Counted from the first letter of the stretch, positions 51,217-64,000 are shown. The stretch: DNA of 64,000 nucleotides from Datnioides undecimradiatus (GCA_008933995.1 WARS01000029.1:13587107-13651106), one strand, 5' to 3'. Notes: generated by a model from the letters alone, not told the origin. A program made the numbers and translations.

Positions 51217-52200
51217 ATGATTCTGAGACTTAGTCTACTTGCTGTGGGCACCTATAACTGGGCAGTGCAGCTGATTTCAAGCATTTCTGGCAGACCAGAA
51301 ACAGATGCTTTGCACAAACATATCGAGGAGCTGACAGCTCAGCTTCAGAAGGAGAGGGAACATAGTTTCTTTCAGTGGCAAATGGTCAGAGAGCTCTCCA
51401 CTAACTTGGAGTCAGAAATGAATGAAAATGAGTCCCTGTGGGACCAGGTGGAATACATGACCAATGAGCTCCACACAGCAAAGACCAAGTCTCAGCAACA
51501 GAGCAGTAAGAGTTGCAAAGAGAAAGCAAAGTGCCTTCAGGAGCAAATACGGAGGATCCAACTTGCCCATCAACTGGAAGAAACAAAAAAACAGCTGGTT
51601 CATCAAAAGAGCCAGGAAGACTTGTTGTTGAATAAGGAAAAGGAAATGAGGTATGAGCTCGAGACGCTGAAAGTTTCATGCCAGGAGTATGAAATTAAAC
51701 TAGAGGTTGAAAAACAAAAAAATGAAAGCCTTCAGCAGCAACTTGAGGCAGAAATTAAATCTCATGCTCAAAGTGTGTCTGAGTACCAGGAGCAGATCCA
51801 GATGCTGAGGACTGAACAGGATGCCCCCCAACAAAAAATGGAGCAGGAGATCAAATCCCTCCAACAAGATGCCTCTCAGGGAGAGAAATCCTTCCGCCTT
51901 AAGGACCTAAAAATGGAACTCAACAACCAGATGCCAACACACCTAGACGAAGAGGTCAATCAGCCCCACCACCCGGAGATGCCACAACTCATTGATGAAC
52001 TTCAGTGCGAAGTGTGCGAGCAGAAGGAGGAGTCCCTTCCTAATTTACAGGCATGTGAAGTCCTGGAAAATGACCACGATTCTGAAGGGAAGGCACCAGA
52101 GAAAAGGACGGCCCCTTCTCTTTGGAAAAAAACCTGCCACTGCTTTGGTTTGAGGAGGAATAAGGCGGCCACATCTAACTCAGACTGCGACATGCAGTAA
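51217..52200 (+). CDS. Single-exon open frame for an unrecognised coiled-coil protein, nested opposite to xpr1
   Basis: This is an intact 327-codon frame. Residues 1-24 are hydrophobic. About residues 30-225 are Glu/Gln/Lys/Leu-rich with clear heptad spacing (ALHKHIEELTAQLQKERE, KQKNESLQQQLEAEIKSH), predicting a long coiled coil. An acidic region follows (CEVCEQKEESLPNLQA), and the basic C-terminus SLWKKTCHCFGLRRNK has two close cysteines. Two in-frame TAA codons stand just before the first ATG, whose context is weak. Translation might instead start at a later Met, or an upstream exon could splice to an internal AG such as the one after TTTCTGGC. Codon use looks like coding sequence, and no homologue was recognised. 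No AATAAA is evident close to the stop. It could be a nested gene, the last exon of a spliced gene, or an intact retrocopy. Confidence 0.7.
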   Translation: MILRLSLLAVGTYNWAVQLISSISGRPETDALHKHIEELTAQLQKEREHSFFQWQMVRELSTNLESEMNENESLWDQVEYMTNELHTAKTKSQQQSSKSCKEKAKCLQEQIRRIQLAHQLEETKKQLVHQKSQEDLLLNKEKEMRYELETLKVSCQEYEIKLEVEKQKNESLQQQLEAEIKSHAQSVSEYQEQIQMLRTEQDAPQQKMEQEIKSLQQDASQGEKSFRLKDLKMELNNQMPTHLDEEVNQPHHPEMPQLIDELQCEVCEQKEESLPNLQACEVLENDHDSEGKAPEKRTAPSLWKKTCHCFGLRRNKAATSNSDCDMQ

Positions 52201-55115
52201 CAAAAAACAATACAAGCATTTAAAAAAATGTCTGTCTACATAGTTGTATTTTTTCAGTAGTGGTGTAGTTGAGTTGTAAAGTGGCACTTGAAAAAGGATA
52301 ATTGGAATTGGTCACTTATAACCAGGAATTACTTAGAGTTGTGTTAAAGAAAAAACACAAGTAATATTTTTAGTGAAATGCAAAGTTAAAGGCTACAGAC
52401 TGACACTCCTGCACTACATGGTTGGCAAAAAGAAAAGTGTCGTTTGATGTAAGTCTTCTGTGGTGGAGCATGGTCTGTCTACTACAGCCCAGCTCTTCAC
52501 ATTATCTTAAACTCAGAACCAATAGGATTGAACTGCAAACACATTTGCTCGTCAAAAGAATTAACAGCATGTATGACTGTAACTGAACTGTACATGTAAG
52601 AGCCCCAGCGAGTTAAGGGTCTGTGTGTGCGCCCTTATGTGTGTGGCTATGCACACGTGGGCCTCTAAGGTTTATAGATAGAAGCAGCTAGAGTCATAAA
52701 AACAAGATAAGTGTTGTGTCAATAGTCCAAGCTGGGGCCATTAATCTAAGCAGAATAAGAGCCTGGGCTCCACTACTGTAACCATGGCAGACACAGTGAG
52801 GCCGTTCTAGGTGGAGGAAATTCAGTATCCATTAACCAACTGGGTGGCCATGCCATTAACAGAGGGGGTCACAGAGGTAACGTTATAGCCAGCATACAGA
52901 CAGCATGGATGTTGCCATAGCTTGAAATACATTATCACCTATGCGATTGAGCATGTCGCCTGCGATACATCACGATATATCATGGAAAGACGTGCAATAT
53001 TGTATGCAATATTGTATTGCTATTTTACATGCTATTTATATCCAGTACACCCCTCTTCTCAAATTCTCAGGCAACACCCGACATTTAAAATGTTATATGT
53101 AAAGACGGTGATGTAGTGACACGCAGTCAAAATCCATTATTATAATATTGATTGCTTGATTGATTATAACAGTGTTGACTTTCAGGATTGATTGTGGAAA
53201 TGATGATGGAAAATTGGCATAATTAGCTGAACTATATGACTAGGACATGCTCACAAAACATGCTTTTAGGAGTGTACAACTTAATTTGCGTAAAATTAAT
53301 GAGATACTCTTTCATTCTCAAAAGAATCCCTCCTCAACTGCAGGTAAATATAACAACATGCTATTATTCATGCTTGTTTAGGGTGCATGTCTTAGTCAGC
53401 TTGGTGGGGATAAACCAAGGTGTGTGTGAGCGTGCATGTGCATTTGTGTGAAGGTGTCCCTCCAGGCTGCCGTGGTATTCTCACAACAACAGCTGCAGCT
53501 TCTCGATAAGAGTCGCACTAAACAGCTTCACTTTGAGGACAAAATGAACTGAAATGTAAGGAGAAAAACATTTAGAGGAACACACTGACACAGACACACA
53601 AACAAGCCCCCACACACACATATTTCTGGAAGACAGCAGATATTCATAAGCCAATAGATTAGCAGACATGAAACAAGGCATTTTCCACAGAGAGGGAGAA
53701 CACATTTTGCACAGTGTCTGGAAACTCTGCAGTCAGGCAGAGCTGACATTTTATCCAGGAACATCTTGAAGGCATCCTATAAACAGCACAGCCCAATATT
53801 ATGTCAGAGAGTCACAGTGATATTCCAGATCTACTCACTATGTTTCCATGAGTGTAATAATAAGTTTACTATAGCAAGTTTACTCTGCATGGACGGTAGA
53901 AAAGCAGAAAGGAGAAGAAGGAAGTAAAAGGAAGACAAATGAAGACAAAGTGGGGGAGGAATAGAAGCATAGATGAAAAGAAAGCCAATAAAAGGTGAAT
54001 GAAGCAGGAGCATTTGAGGCTTTAAAGAGTGTAAAATGACATATCACAGAATAAAAGAGTGAGGATGAAACACGATCACAAGAACAAAGATTGAATGAAT
54101 AAAGGTAGTTCTTGGACTTTTAAATGTGACATGTCTTTGACCCCACACATATTCCTATGGATAAACACATTAGTGTCCCGCATGTACTTGGCATGTAAGC
54201 TGCTCGCTAATGCTTCATTGACATTGCAAGACTGTATTTTGGTAAAGCAACATTGTAACCCTAGACTGAGCCTAATATTAGCTCAACGCTAACCAAAGTA
54301 GTGAGTAAGGAAAGCAGTGGTAAGTGTTGAGTAGTGGCTTGTTTTATCTGAAACTGAGCAAACTTTCTTTCTGCAACACAGATGTTGCTTTTCAAGATTA
54401 CATAAGCAGACTTCCAGGGAGAGATCGAAACAAGTTGGGAGCACAGGGAACAGTGTATCTCTGCACAAGAGGACTAAGTCAAATGGGAGGGTGGCAAAAT
54501 TCAAATCAGGGATGGTTTTTGCCTGTTACACAAATTGTCAAGTTAATTCATTTAAAGTTGAATGCATTTTCCCCATGGGAACTACTGAAACTCTAACTTG
54601 TGAATGAGCCATCATAGCGCCCATTCTACCTTTTCCATCCAAGGAGGGAGGAGGGAATCCAATACATGATATTATTAAATTAGGAGCAATTTCCTGACTT
54701 TATCAGATTAGGCACATACTGACCTTGTGGTGCTTGAGAGTCATATCATTAACATGATTTACATGAGTAGGGACAACACTGGGTTTTTTTTTTTTAACAA
54801 AGCAGTACAAAAACAACATGAATATTACATGACATTCATGAGCAATTCAGTATCTTTCAGTCACAAATTGTGAGCCTTGAATGTGGATATTAGTTATGAC
54901 CGATGGGGGGCTTGCAGTTTTTGATTTTCATATAGTTGAGATTTAAATGCAAATATCAAACAATTTTAAAAAACTATGTGTTTTGCCACTTGAGCTCAGG
55001 TCGTGAGAGTGAAGAGATACAAAGAAAAGACATTTTGGGCCTGGGCCCCTCAAATTTCTTTAGTTGACCTTGGTGCAGATGAAATCTCCATCTCCCTTTT
55101 TAATAAATCGTAACA

Positions 55116-55178
55116 GTTAAGGTAAGAAACTAGGGAATGCATTATGTGAATGAAGGTCCTCTCGAGGAGAGACATGTG
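55116..55178 (+). repeat. Fragment of the GTCCTCAC-type teleost repeat
   Basis: GTTAAGGTAAGAAACTAGGG, AATGCATTATGTGAATGAAG and GTCCTC resemble the 3' part of the element seen at 13455-13690. Confidence 0.5.
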
Positions 55179-56269
55179 GACGTTTTGGAGCAGGATTGTT
55201 TGTGAAACATATGGGGGACAGGCCTTGTTTGTTCGCATGCTGCTTAGAATATGCATGTGTGACATACTGAAGAGTCTCCTTTGTGTGTGGCATTTGTGTG
55301 TGAGAGTCTATGTGAGAGTCTGTGTGTGTCACTCAGCAGCATGGGGTAGAAACTAGCTGAGTTTAAAGAGCAGCATGTAGAGGCAGCCACTGTCTGTCAA
55401 CCACCAGTGAGCGCTGGGGCTCTGAATTCCCATTCATCCCCTTCATCTGGCCTCAGTACAAACAGACCACCAAATCAGAGCTGGAGCTTTCTGTGGTTTT
55501 AAAGTGGTGAATTTGTGCATGTGTGTGTCAGTCAAGGTAGCACACTGACTGAGCCTCCTAAAGCCCTGCAGCAAACACTATCTGGCTGGTATTTTTCAGA
55601 GCAGACAAAATGACCCTCGAAGATCCGGCCTGATCTCTGTTAACCTGGGTTGTACACGCAAACATTAACACACACAGGACTTCAACACATTGCTACCTAT
55701 TACTGAATGGCTTGCTGAAGTTAAAAAAATAAATATGTACATAGATTTTATAGAACAATTTCACTTGGTAAACCTGTTTAATTTACCATCCAATCAAATT
55801 CACAGGCATCTCACATCCCTCTGACACAGAATGATCTTTTATCAAATAAACATCTCATAGTGGTATGTGTGTCCAGGTCTGGTTATATATTAAAATGATG
55901 AGATAATAGCAGGCTTACAACCACACCCTGGCCAATAAAAGACAAAAGCTATACTATTTTCTGTGCGCTGGAAACACTGGAAAGACAAATGTTTGTATCA
56001 TTTGTGTTGCAAGCATGTCAGCTGGCAAAAGATGTAAATTTTCACAGTGTATGAACAAACAGTACAGGCAGAATATATTTTTATTATGTAATATTACTAT
56101 TAATATTAATATGTAACATTTTGTTTTTAACAACATTAATCTAAACTGTTTTTTAAAACACATTTTGAGACAAAATGTGAGAATTGGATATCATATTTTG
56201 GTAAATGTTTACACAGCAGAAGCTTATTCAGCAGCTTTGGGTGGAGATCAGCTATGTGAAAAAATGTGA

Positions 56270-56356
56270 CCGGTCATATAAAACACAAGTGGCTCTCAGC
56301 CACTTACATGTCGTCAAATTAGCTCTCAGAGGACAAAAGGTTGGAGACTCCTACAC
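56270..56356 (+). repeat. Possible decayed hAT-like element end
   Basis: AATTAGCTCTCAGAGGACAA followed by AAGGTTGGAGACTCCTAC recalls the GGTTGGGGACCCCTG-type end of hAT-derived elements. A small hairpin (AAGTGGCT/AGCCACTT) lies at 56287-56305. The partner end was not found. Confidence 0.3.
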
Positions 56357-58690
56357 TATACACTCTTCTTGAGCTGCTAAGGAAGTGTAGCCATACTAAG
56401 TATAAAAGGCACGACAGAAGGTCACAGACATATTCGGTGTGAACAGTCACTCTGTCACTCTCATAGTTAAATTTTGTAACATTATTATCGTATGTGCCAC
56501 TGGGTACTGCTATGAAAAAAAATATTAATTTGCTTTGCAATGTCATTTATTGTGTGTACTTTGATTTAACACCCAGCAGTTAACTTGCTCAGGCCATAAA
56601 GCTGTAACATTAATGGCCCAATGGGCAGTGAGGTGGAGGCTAATACAGATTCTTGCTTGAACATAACAATATAGTTTGTCACTGTAGAAGTTCAGCTAGA
56701 CTCAGTTATAACAACTCCTTGGCTATAACAATATTGTAATATCCCACTGAAAACCTTTTTCTTTGTATATCTTTTCACAATGACAATGATCATGGCTGCA
56801 TAAACACGTGTAAATACTATATATAATGTACAAACTATGTACAGGTTGGTAGGACGAAGGAGCATGGGTAAATACATTAGCATTGTGGTTATCAAGAATA
56901 ATTGCAGCTCTTTTCCCCGGTTTGTTTGTGCTTTTGTGAGACAGTATTAAAATTCAACCTAACACCCCAGCCCTTAGTTCTACATGTTCCACAGTTATTG
57001 TGTTTAGATCCTGAATGTCAGTGGAACAAAACAAGGCTCAAGTGATTCTGGTCTCTTTCTTTGGTGCCATGGTAACTGTGATGGAGAAAGTTCAGCTCTC
57101 AGCTTTGGGTGTCCACAGAGAGGTACAGAAAATAAGTGAAACCAACTTTGAAATATGGTGCGAGTGATTACATGCTTTTAAAAACATATTACCTGACCAT
57201 CCTAATAGAGGGTTCAACACAACTGCTATGATTTTGCAACACAGCTTCCTGGCTACAGTAAAAATAAATGCTTCTGAGATTAACAATGCAGCAATTTAAG
57301 TCATTACAAATTTGAGTCATTCTCATAAAAACGCTAACAAGAAATTTAAAATAATCCTCCTACAAAGACTGCTGCTCATGCCAGGGGAACAATAAGCTGT
57401 TCTCAGCTCAATTGAGCTGCATACTAATAGGATGATTAGGACGCCTAATTATCAGATGGCACTTGTCAAGAAGAAGCCGTGCGGTTTGCCCCGAAGACAA
57501 AATGCAAAACAGACACAAACTGTTGTTTCTGCTGAAAAGCCACTGAGGAGTGTGTCTATATAATAACACAGCTGGTTAGAAGTCAAGAGGATACTTCTTT
57601 AGATGACAGCTATGACGGGAAATCTGAGTACATACCGTCAGGCACAGATATGCAATATAAATTTAATGCACACAAAGACATGGTCCTTACAGTGAGTCGA
57701 CCGTGCCAGCAATTAAGTCACTGGTTATTATTAATGTACATCACAAATGCATGTTGAGGAGGATATGAAATATGCATATTCCCTGAGGTCAGCATATGCT
57801 AACAGGGATGGTTAAAAGGAATTGTTAAGAATGATGAACACCTGACACCTTTGTAGAGAGAGTGGACTTGTCTTTCACGATGTAATCCCATTTCTAATAC
57901 TTGTTTCTACTTATTTTTAATATAACGTAACATGCCTAAAATGCTGTTACACTACTTTAATTTACCTTCTGCTTAACCGTCTACCTGTTTTTGTCACTCT
58001 TTTGGCTGCCAGAGAGCGACAGGTCGGGTTTTGAAGACTCATGAGCATCAGGAGGGAGCTTTGCCTTATTTCCAATCTCACACACTGTTAATAATTCAAC
58101 ATTTAATATAAAAACAGACGGGCTATCCGGGAGGGAACAACAGCTGTGAATTATTGATATCTCTCTCTCCTCTTGTCTCTGAATTAGAGGAAGATAATAT
58201 AGTGTAAATAAGAGGAGAAATTATATCTGGACCAATATTCGTCTGCCCCCTAAAGAGAAATCCCCTGACCTCAAAAGTATTAAACTTACATCATAGCTAG
58301 TTATTGCTGCCATCCTTGGAAAGCAGTGAAAATGTGCTTTGAATCCAAATTTATTGACCTGGCAAATGAAAATGTTTCAGCCAGGTTCTCGAGTCTTTCT
58401 GCCTCTGTTTTTTTTTCTTTTCACATGCATGATGTGAGCGATAGTAACGTTTGGAAAAGGAGGGTCCCAGAGGCTTTCACTTCTTTTTCTCCAATTACCT
58501 CCAATGTCACCTCTCTTTTTTTTCTGTTACTCTCCACCTTCAATGCCCCTCTGCCTACCTGCCTACCTGGTTTGTATGGGGAGTATGTCCCTCTAATTTT
58601 GCCCATTTGTGGAACAGTGCACGATAAAATACAACGAAACTACAGCAAACACAAATATATGCCACATCTGTAACTTACCCTCCATACACA

Positions 58691-58774
58691 AACACACGCA
58701 CACACACACACGCACACGCACACACGCACACGCACACGCACACACACACACGCACACGCACACACACACAAAAA
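58691..58774. repeat. (CA/CG)n purine-pyrimidine alternating tract
   Basis: CA runs are broken regularly by CG steps over about 80 bp. Confidence 0.95.
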
Positions 58775-60983
58775 CGCACATCAGGCACACTGGCACTGAC
58801 CCCCATGGGGCTGGACTCAATTTAACTCAATTTTATTTTTTGCTGCTAGAGAAATGTTCCTATCAAGCATCGCTTCTGAAATAGATCCCTCTGCTGCCAG
58901 GTGGTGGGGGTACTACTACTGAGGCCTGTGATTGTGTTGACAATCAGCTAAGAGTCAATATTGCAATATAGAGACAGTTTCATATGAGCTTCATGTGACT
59001 GGTACATTTTCGTGCCTCTGAGCCAATCTGAGCCTGGTCGTTTCTCCAGAGAGACAGTGCAGCAAACTGGTACAGTGAAGGACACTGTGTCTCCTGCAAC
59101 CCACTAACGTGCAGCAAACCCTTACACATGCAACCACCATGTATCACCCTACAATTAAAAACTAAACACACCTTAATAGAAAATTAATCACTTATAACAT
59201 AAATAATTGCTTCCCAATTATTATTCTAATCAGATTAAAAAGCTACGTTCAGTTCAGTTCTTTATCAGTTTCCTACAACATTTATAGAAAAACTGAAGTG
59301 TTTTACAGCAGAGACACTGTGCAAGATTTCAATGGTTGTGCTCTAATCGCAGTGCCAAAAAACCCCCAGAAATAAATCAGCATATGGCCCTGCTGTCATC
59401 ACCTATAGCTCACAATCACACCCACACCCCCTGTAGCATGCAGCTCCTTATGTGCCTGTGTGTGCCTGTTTGTGAGAGTCTCTCCATGCATGTATGTGCG
59501 TGTGTGTATGTGGGTGTCTGCAGTCAGTTGTATGCAAGGGCAGCAGAGAGCTGCTGTGTGAGAAGATAAAATCATCAAAACACACAGAGAAAAGACAAGG
59601 TCAAATGCCTTTATTCTTCTCTCTGTCCATCCATCATCACCTCCCTCCTTTGCATTGTTGATCTCTATTACTCACACTGCTGATCTTCAATCTTTGAACA
59701 CAGGGAAGATGCCACATGATTGCACATGACATCCAAATCTGCAATTGGAAACTGACTGCTGGGTTTTCTTTTCCTTTTAATGCAAGCAATCCAGTCGATT
59801 AGGATAACTATTGAAATGAATCCATCAGAACAGCCTCATGTGTATCGTTGCTTGATTCACGCCATGCGGTCAGCTATGACGGATTGGTTAGATTCAGCAG
59901 ACCCTGGCTGATTTGCTGGCAGACAGCCAAAGCTGTTGATTAGGCCTCTCATCACCGATTAAAAACAATAACTTGCCTCATAACAGAGGTTAGATTATGG
60001 TTTGGAAGCCCCGTTAATGCTAAGCAAACACACCAAATCCCAGAGACCCCAACAGCTGATTTCTAATCATCAGAGACAGATCTCATTACATTCTCATGCC
60101 TCCCATGCTTAACATTGCTGAGATCACTGCTGGTACGCTGGTATGTGATCTCCATTTGTGTGTCTGGCATACAGCCAGATCATGTGATCTATGCTTTCTG
60201 TTTATTTAACCTTTTCAAGATTGTATTCTCATTGGAGTAAGTGCTTGGTGTCTAAAAAAAACTGTGTTTATCTTCAGAATTAAGGTTGAGCTTCTGTCCA
60301 TCTTTGAAGATGGTGAGATCACAGGCTGTTCCTGTCATCCACATTTTGGTGCCAGCATGGTCATTAAGCATGGAAATCACAAAATATTTGCCAAGGCCGG
60401 AACAGATGTGCACACATATGTAAATAGTTGTACACATACATACAACAGTAAAGAGACCCAGTAATGACAAGCCATTGACTGCAGGATTCATAACTCTGAG
60501 AAGCCTTCATAACTACATTTACTAGCTAAGAGGCCTCCATGATGACCTCGACTCCTCTGAGCATCACTAACCTCTCCTTCAACCTTCTCCCTGATTCATC
60601 TCCTCCCAGAAACGCACAAACACATAATCATCGCCATCATCACGTCTCATATGCTTGCAGCCCAGCCCCAACTAACTCTGCCCCTTCTTAGCCCCTTTTC
60701 TCTACGCCTCAAATCTCTTTACCCCATTTTGCCAGCACCACTGTGCACCAGTGAGAATCATATCCTTTCAGACTCCTCTAAAATGCCCAAAATCTAAAAA
60801 TACCATCCCTGCTGTAGCTACATCCTCATCTGAACTCCTCACCCTTCCCCAACACCACAACAGTTGCTCTCCAGATCCCCCCTCCACTAAATCATCTCAT
60901 ACTTTTCCCTCTCTCCCCCGCTCTTCCTCCTCCTCATCTTTCCTCTACTTCATTCAGGCGAGATCTAATTCATCGATGAATAA

Positions 60984-61006
60984 TGGATGGATGGATGGAT
61001 GGATGG
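60984..61006. repeat. (GGAT)n tetranucleotide repeat
   Basis: About five to six perfect GGAT units. Confidence 0.9.
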
Positions 61007-64000
61007 AAAGAGGACTTTCATCTATCAAGGTTCTCCTTCTCTCTCTGTCTTTCTCTTGCGGGATGCTATAGTGCTAATGCAGGGTAACATGCATTGGAGA
61101 TGAGCCCAGGGACCTCCCACTCAGTCTGTTTGTCTGTCTGCTGCCTGAAGGAGATCTCTCTCTCTCTCTGTTTCTATCTCTTCCTGTTCCCCGACTGGTC
61201 ATTGACCATCCAATTCAATCCTCTTATCAGTTTTCCTACCTCTTTCCTCTTCTTCACTCTCTCATAATCATCACATAGAACAGAAAACCAAAGAGCGCCG
61301 GCCATCTTTCTATATCCCCCATCTTCATCCAATTACCTATCACCTTTTTCATCGTTCATTACCTCAGTTCGATTAGTCCCTGACCTTGGGATAGTGATCC
61401 TTGGTTTGTATTGACCCTGACCCCCCTGCTTCACTCCCCTCTAATACCCTTAGAAGCCTCATCAAAGGCCCAATCTCACAATCCACCGCCACCTCCCTCA
61501 TTTATTGCTCTGTGAGACGAAGGCTGGTTTAAATCCACTCTGAAAGCTAAACCTGCTTAGGTATAGAGAAACCAATTGGGTAAGCTTGATTATAGATGTA
61601 ATTGCTCAAACAATTGCTCACAAGAAATCTCCTGTTTGAATGACAATTAGGTGTGCAACTCTGAAAACAGCTTGGTGCCATGACAGTCTATTTTAGACTG
61701 ATAATCTCCACTGTATAAGGAGCCTCAGGCATCTTCACTTCTTCTGGAAATATTGATGGTATGGTGCAGAGAAGCAGGCACAGAAAACAGCTTCATACAC
61801 TTTTTGTAGACAGTAAATAAGGTTTTGTTTGCAGCAACAACAGAGTTTATCTGCCTTAGAGCTCTACAAGATCTCATTCAGTTTAGGCTGCTTGATTACT
61901 TCTACTAACTTACAGCTGTTGTATTTCAGTGTTGCTCCACTGGATTTAGATTGACTTGGATTTTCTTTCAGTATACTTAAAGGGGGCAATGAGGTGAAGG
62001 ACAAAAAAAGAACCAAGCCCCATAAAAAAACCCAACAATTAGCGCTTGGAAGTGAGCAAGAGCAGCAGCTTGTCAAAGAGCCCATCAATAATGCAGGCTG
62101 GTGGGAGACCCTGGCTGCCACACTACTGTCCTGCTGAACCCTCCTGCCTGTCTACCTGTCTGTCTGTCTATCCATCTGTCTCTCCTCCATCCATTGCCTC
62201 TATCACCTCACCAGTGTCTGCCTGACCTCCTGCCATCCAGCCAGCATCTGCCTGTCTTTTCTAACCACACACCAAGTTGTATGTGTTTCTCACTCCTGCT
62301 GTCTGCTCGTCTGTTATACATGCACCCTTGAGTTGCAGTGGAGACTCATTGTATACGTGTATGTATATGTTTATCTAATGCAGAGATGGCCCCAAGGTTG
62401 TTCATAAATAATACAGTATTCTAGTGAGGACTCTATACATTATTGTTCGTCACTTGTACATTTGATGAATAACAAACTCATCCGGTGACATGAACCAAAG
62501 GCAGGGTAAAAAGCATCTACAGAATAATAAAAACAAACTAAAAAAAGGATATGCTTGAACAAAAAACTTAAATTGTAGACGTGTCAGTGCAAGAAAATTA
62601 TAGAAATCAGAATGCTATTCCACGCAGGAGGACGGGGACAAATTCTGTGGGGAACTAACATCAGTAATAACAGCTGCTGTTTCACCATATACGCCAGCAG
62701 AATAATAATCAGCACTGTATGACACAGGGTAGCAGTCTTCAAGTAACCTCTCATCATGTTCGTCAACAACGGCAGACAAAATGGCGGGTGAGCAAGCGGC
62801 ATGGACGACAATAGAAAATAGCAGATTAAGTGCTAGCAGAAAGGTGTAGTTGAGGTGATTTGTGGCTGTGATTCACGTTGCCGCTTTCATTAAGCAGATT
62901 AGGTACGATGGTTCATGCACAGACACAAAAATATTCATTAGGACATGGTAAAAGGGGTGATGGCAGAGCTGAAAAAGGTCCAGCACTGAGCGGGTTTACT
63001 GCTCTGTTTGTTCTCTTGTAATCAAAGCCACGGAGAGCCAGATGAGAAGGAGACAATATTGTCCGGGAGAAGTGTGGGAACAGAAGCCTAATGAGCTGCG
63101 TATCAGAGGCCAGGCAGCTGTGATGGTGCAGGTGTCTAATGGGAGATGAACATCTGGTTTTGTAGTTGCCTTGTTGTAACTCAATGAGAAACAGAATGAA
63201 ACATTAATTTCATCCATCCATATATCTACCTGGCTTGGTGGAGAGGTATTCTTCCTGTGTGTAGTCTTTTATCTCCCTCACATAACAGGAAAGTAAAGTT
63301 TGAGATGTGGTTTTGTATTGCTTTCTGAGGAAATGATGGGCACTGTTCTCTCTTTTCACTCTGATAGCAGCACAACAACTCTAGACCACCTAAAACACAA
63401 ACATAGTCTGGCCTGGGACTGGCTAGGCTCCAAGCCAGACACACAAGGATTTGTTTAATCACATTAGTTATGGGTATAAATCTGAAATCTGTCTGCTCAA
63501 TAGTCCCAAAGCCCAGAAACAAATATGCACATATGCACACCCACACATATGCAAACCTTTGTTTATTTAAACATAGTGCAGTGATACCTAAACAACACTA
63601 TCTCAGCAGTTTCAGCAACGATATTTTCATTTCAGTGTGCTATATAATGAGATTGTGAGTCTCTGGGTTGTGGGTTGAATGAGACATGGCTGTGATGATG
63701 GCTAGTGACAGAAAACATTCTGGGATCAAGTAAAATACTGTATGTTCAATATTTCACAGGGTTATAAGATTTGTAGTTCACGCACATCCTGGTCTCACTC
63801 TTAAAGATAAAAGATGAAGCTGAATAAAAATATGGGAGGCTAAATAAACATTTGGGTCATTATTTCTTTTTGGCAGAAGAATAATTCATATCCACACAAA
63901 AAGGTACTACCAGCATACTATACTGCTTCGTTATTGTTTTGACTGCAAATGTGAAAAGCCTTGAAGGGTTAAGTCATCTCACGGCCAGGAAACATGACAG

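Larger units (their letters stand above)
29083..64000 (-). other. xpr1: Inferred 5' intron sequence of xpr1 (about 35 kb, continuing beyond window)
   Basis: I looked on the minus strand for the two missing exons (human [20 protein letters not shown] and AFKDMLYSAQDQAPS) and found neither. The region is therefore inferred to be intronic and to run past the window. It contains one long open frame on the plus strand (51217-52200), microsatellites, decayed repeats and unique-looking stretches. No other gene could be supported. Confidence 0.6.

Noticed and set aside
63230-63290. Minus-strand exon-like stretch EIKDYTQEEYLSTKPG before a GT
   Set aside because: It does not match the missing xpr1 exons or any known protein, and the acceptor is unconvincing.
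29083-64000. Looked for LTR, retroviral, Polinton and LINE protein sequence
   Set aside because: No reverse-transcriptase, integrase, capsid or envelope-like frames and no long terminal repeats were seen.

Overview
The window is nuclear DNA from a ray-finned fish. It has spliced vertebrate genes with GT-AG introns, many (CA/TG)n microsatellites, and decayed copies of two dispersed repeats that I know from memory of teleost genomes. Those repeats suggest a percomorph teleost, but the species cannot be named from the sequence.

Layout. (1) Positions 1-7344, plus strand: the 3' half of sin3b, which encodes a scaffold of the Sin3/HDAC co-repressor. Nine exons carry it from the histone-deacetylase-interaction domain to the natural stop. 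Its 3' UTR runs to about 8.4 kb, where two AATAAA signals lie. (2) About 8.4-13.7 kb: no coding sequence. Much of this is probably the long 3' UTR of the next gene, which points the opposite way. (3) 13707-29082, minus strand: thirteen exons of xpr1, the SPX/EXS phosphate exporter. They cover everything except roughly the first 41 codons. All exon phases join without a break and give about 655 codons. (4) 29083-64000: apparently the 5' intron sequence of xpr1, since no further xpr1 exon was found. It contains one long open frame on the opposite strand, 51217-52200, for an unrecognised coiled-coil protein of 327 residues. The rest is microsatellites, decayed repeats and stretches that look like candidate regulatory DNA.

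The two named genes are convergent. They have no known shared pathway: sin3b acts in chromatin repression, while xpr1 exports phosphate at the plasma membrane under inositol-pyrophosphate control. The most unusual items are the nested coiled-coil frame, a (TG)n repeat that takes the place of the pyrimidine tract at a frame-neutral xpr1 exon, a low-complexity expansion in sin3b, a perfect RFX X-box, and a perfect 16-bp-arm palindrome in the long xpr1 intron. I see no retroviral, LTR, Polinton, LINE protein, CRISPR or rRNA sequence, and no convincing tRNA gene. Nothing here amounts to a clearly new biological system.
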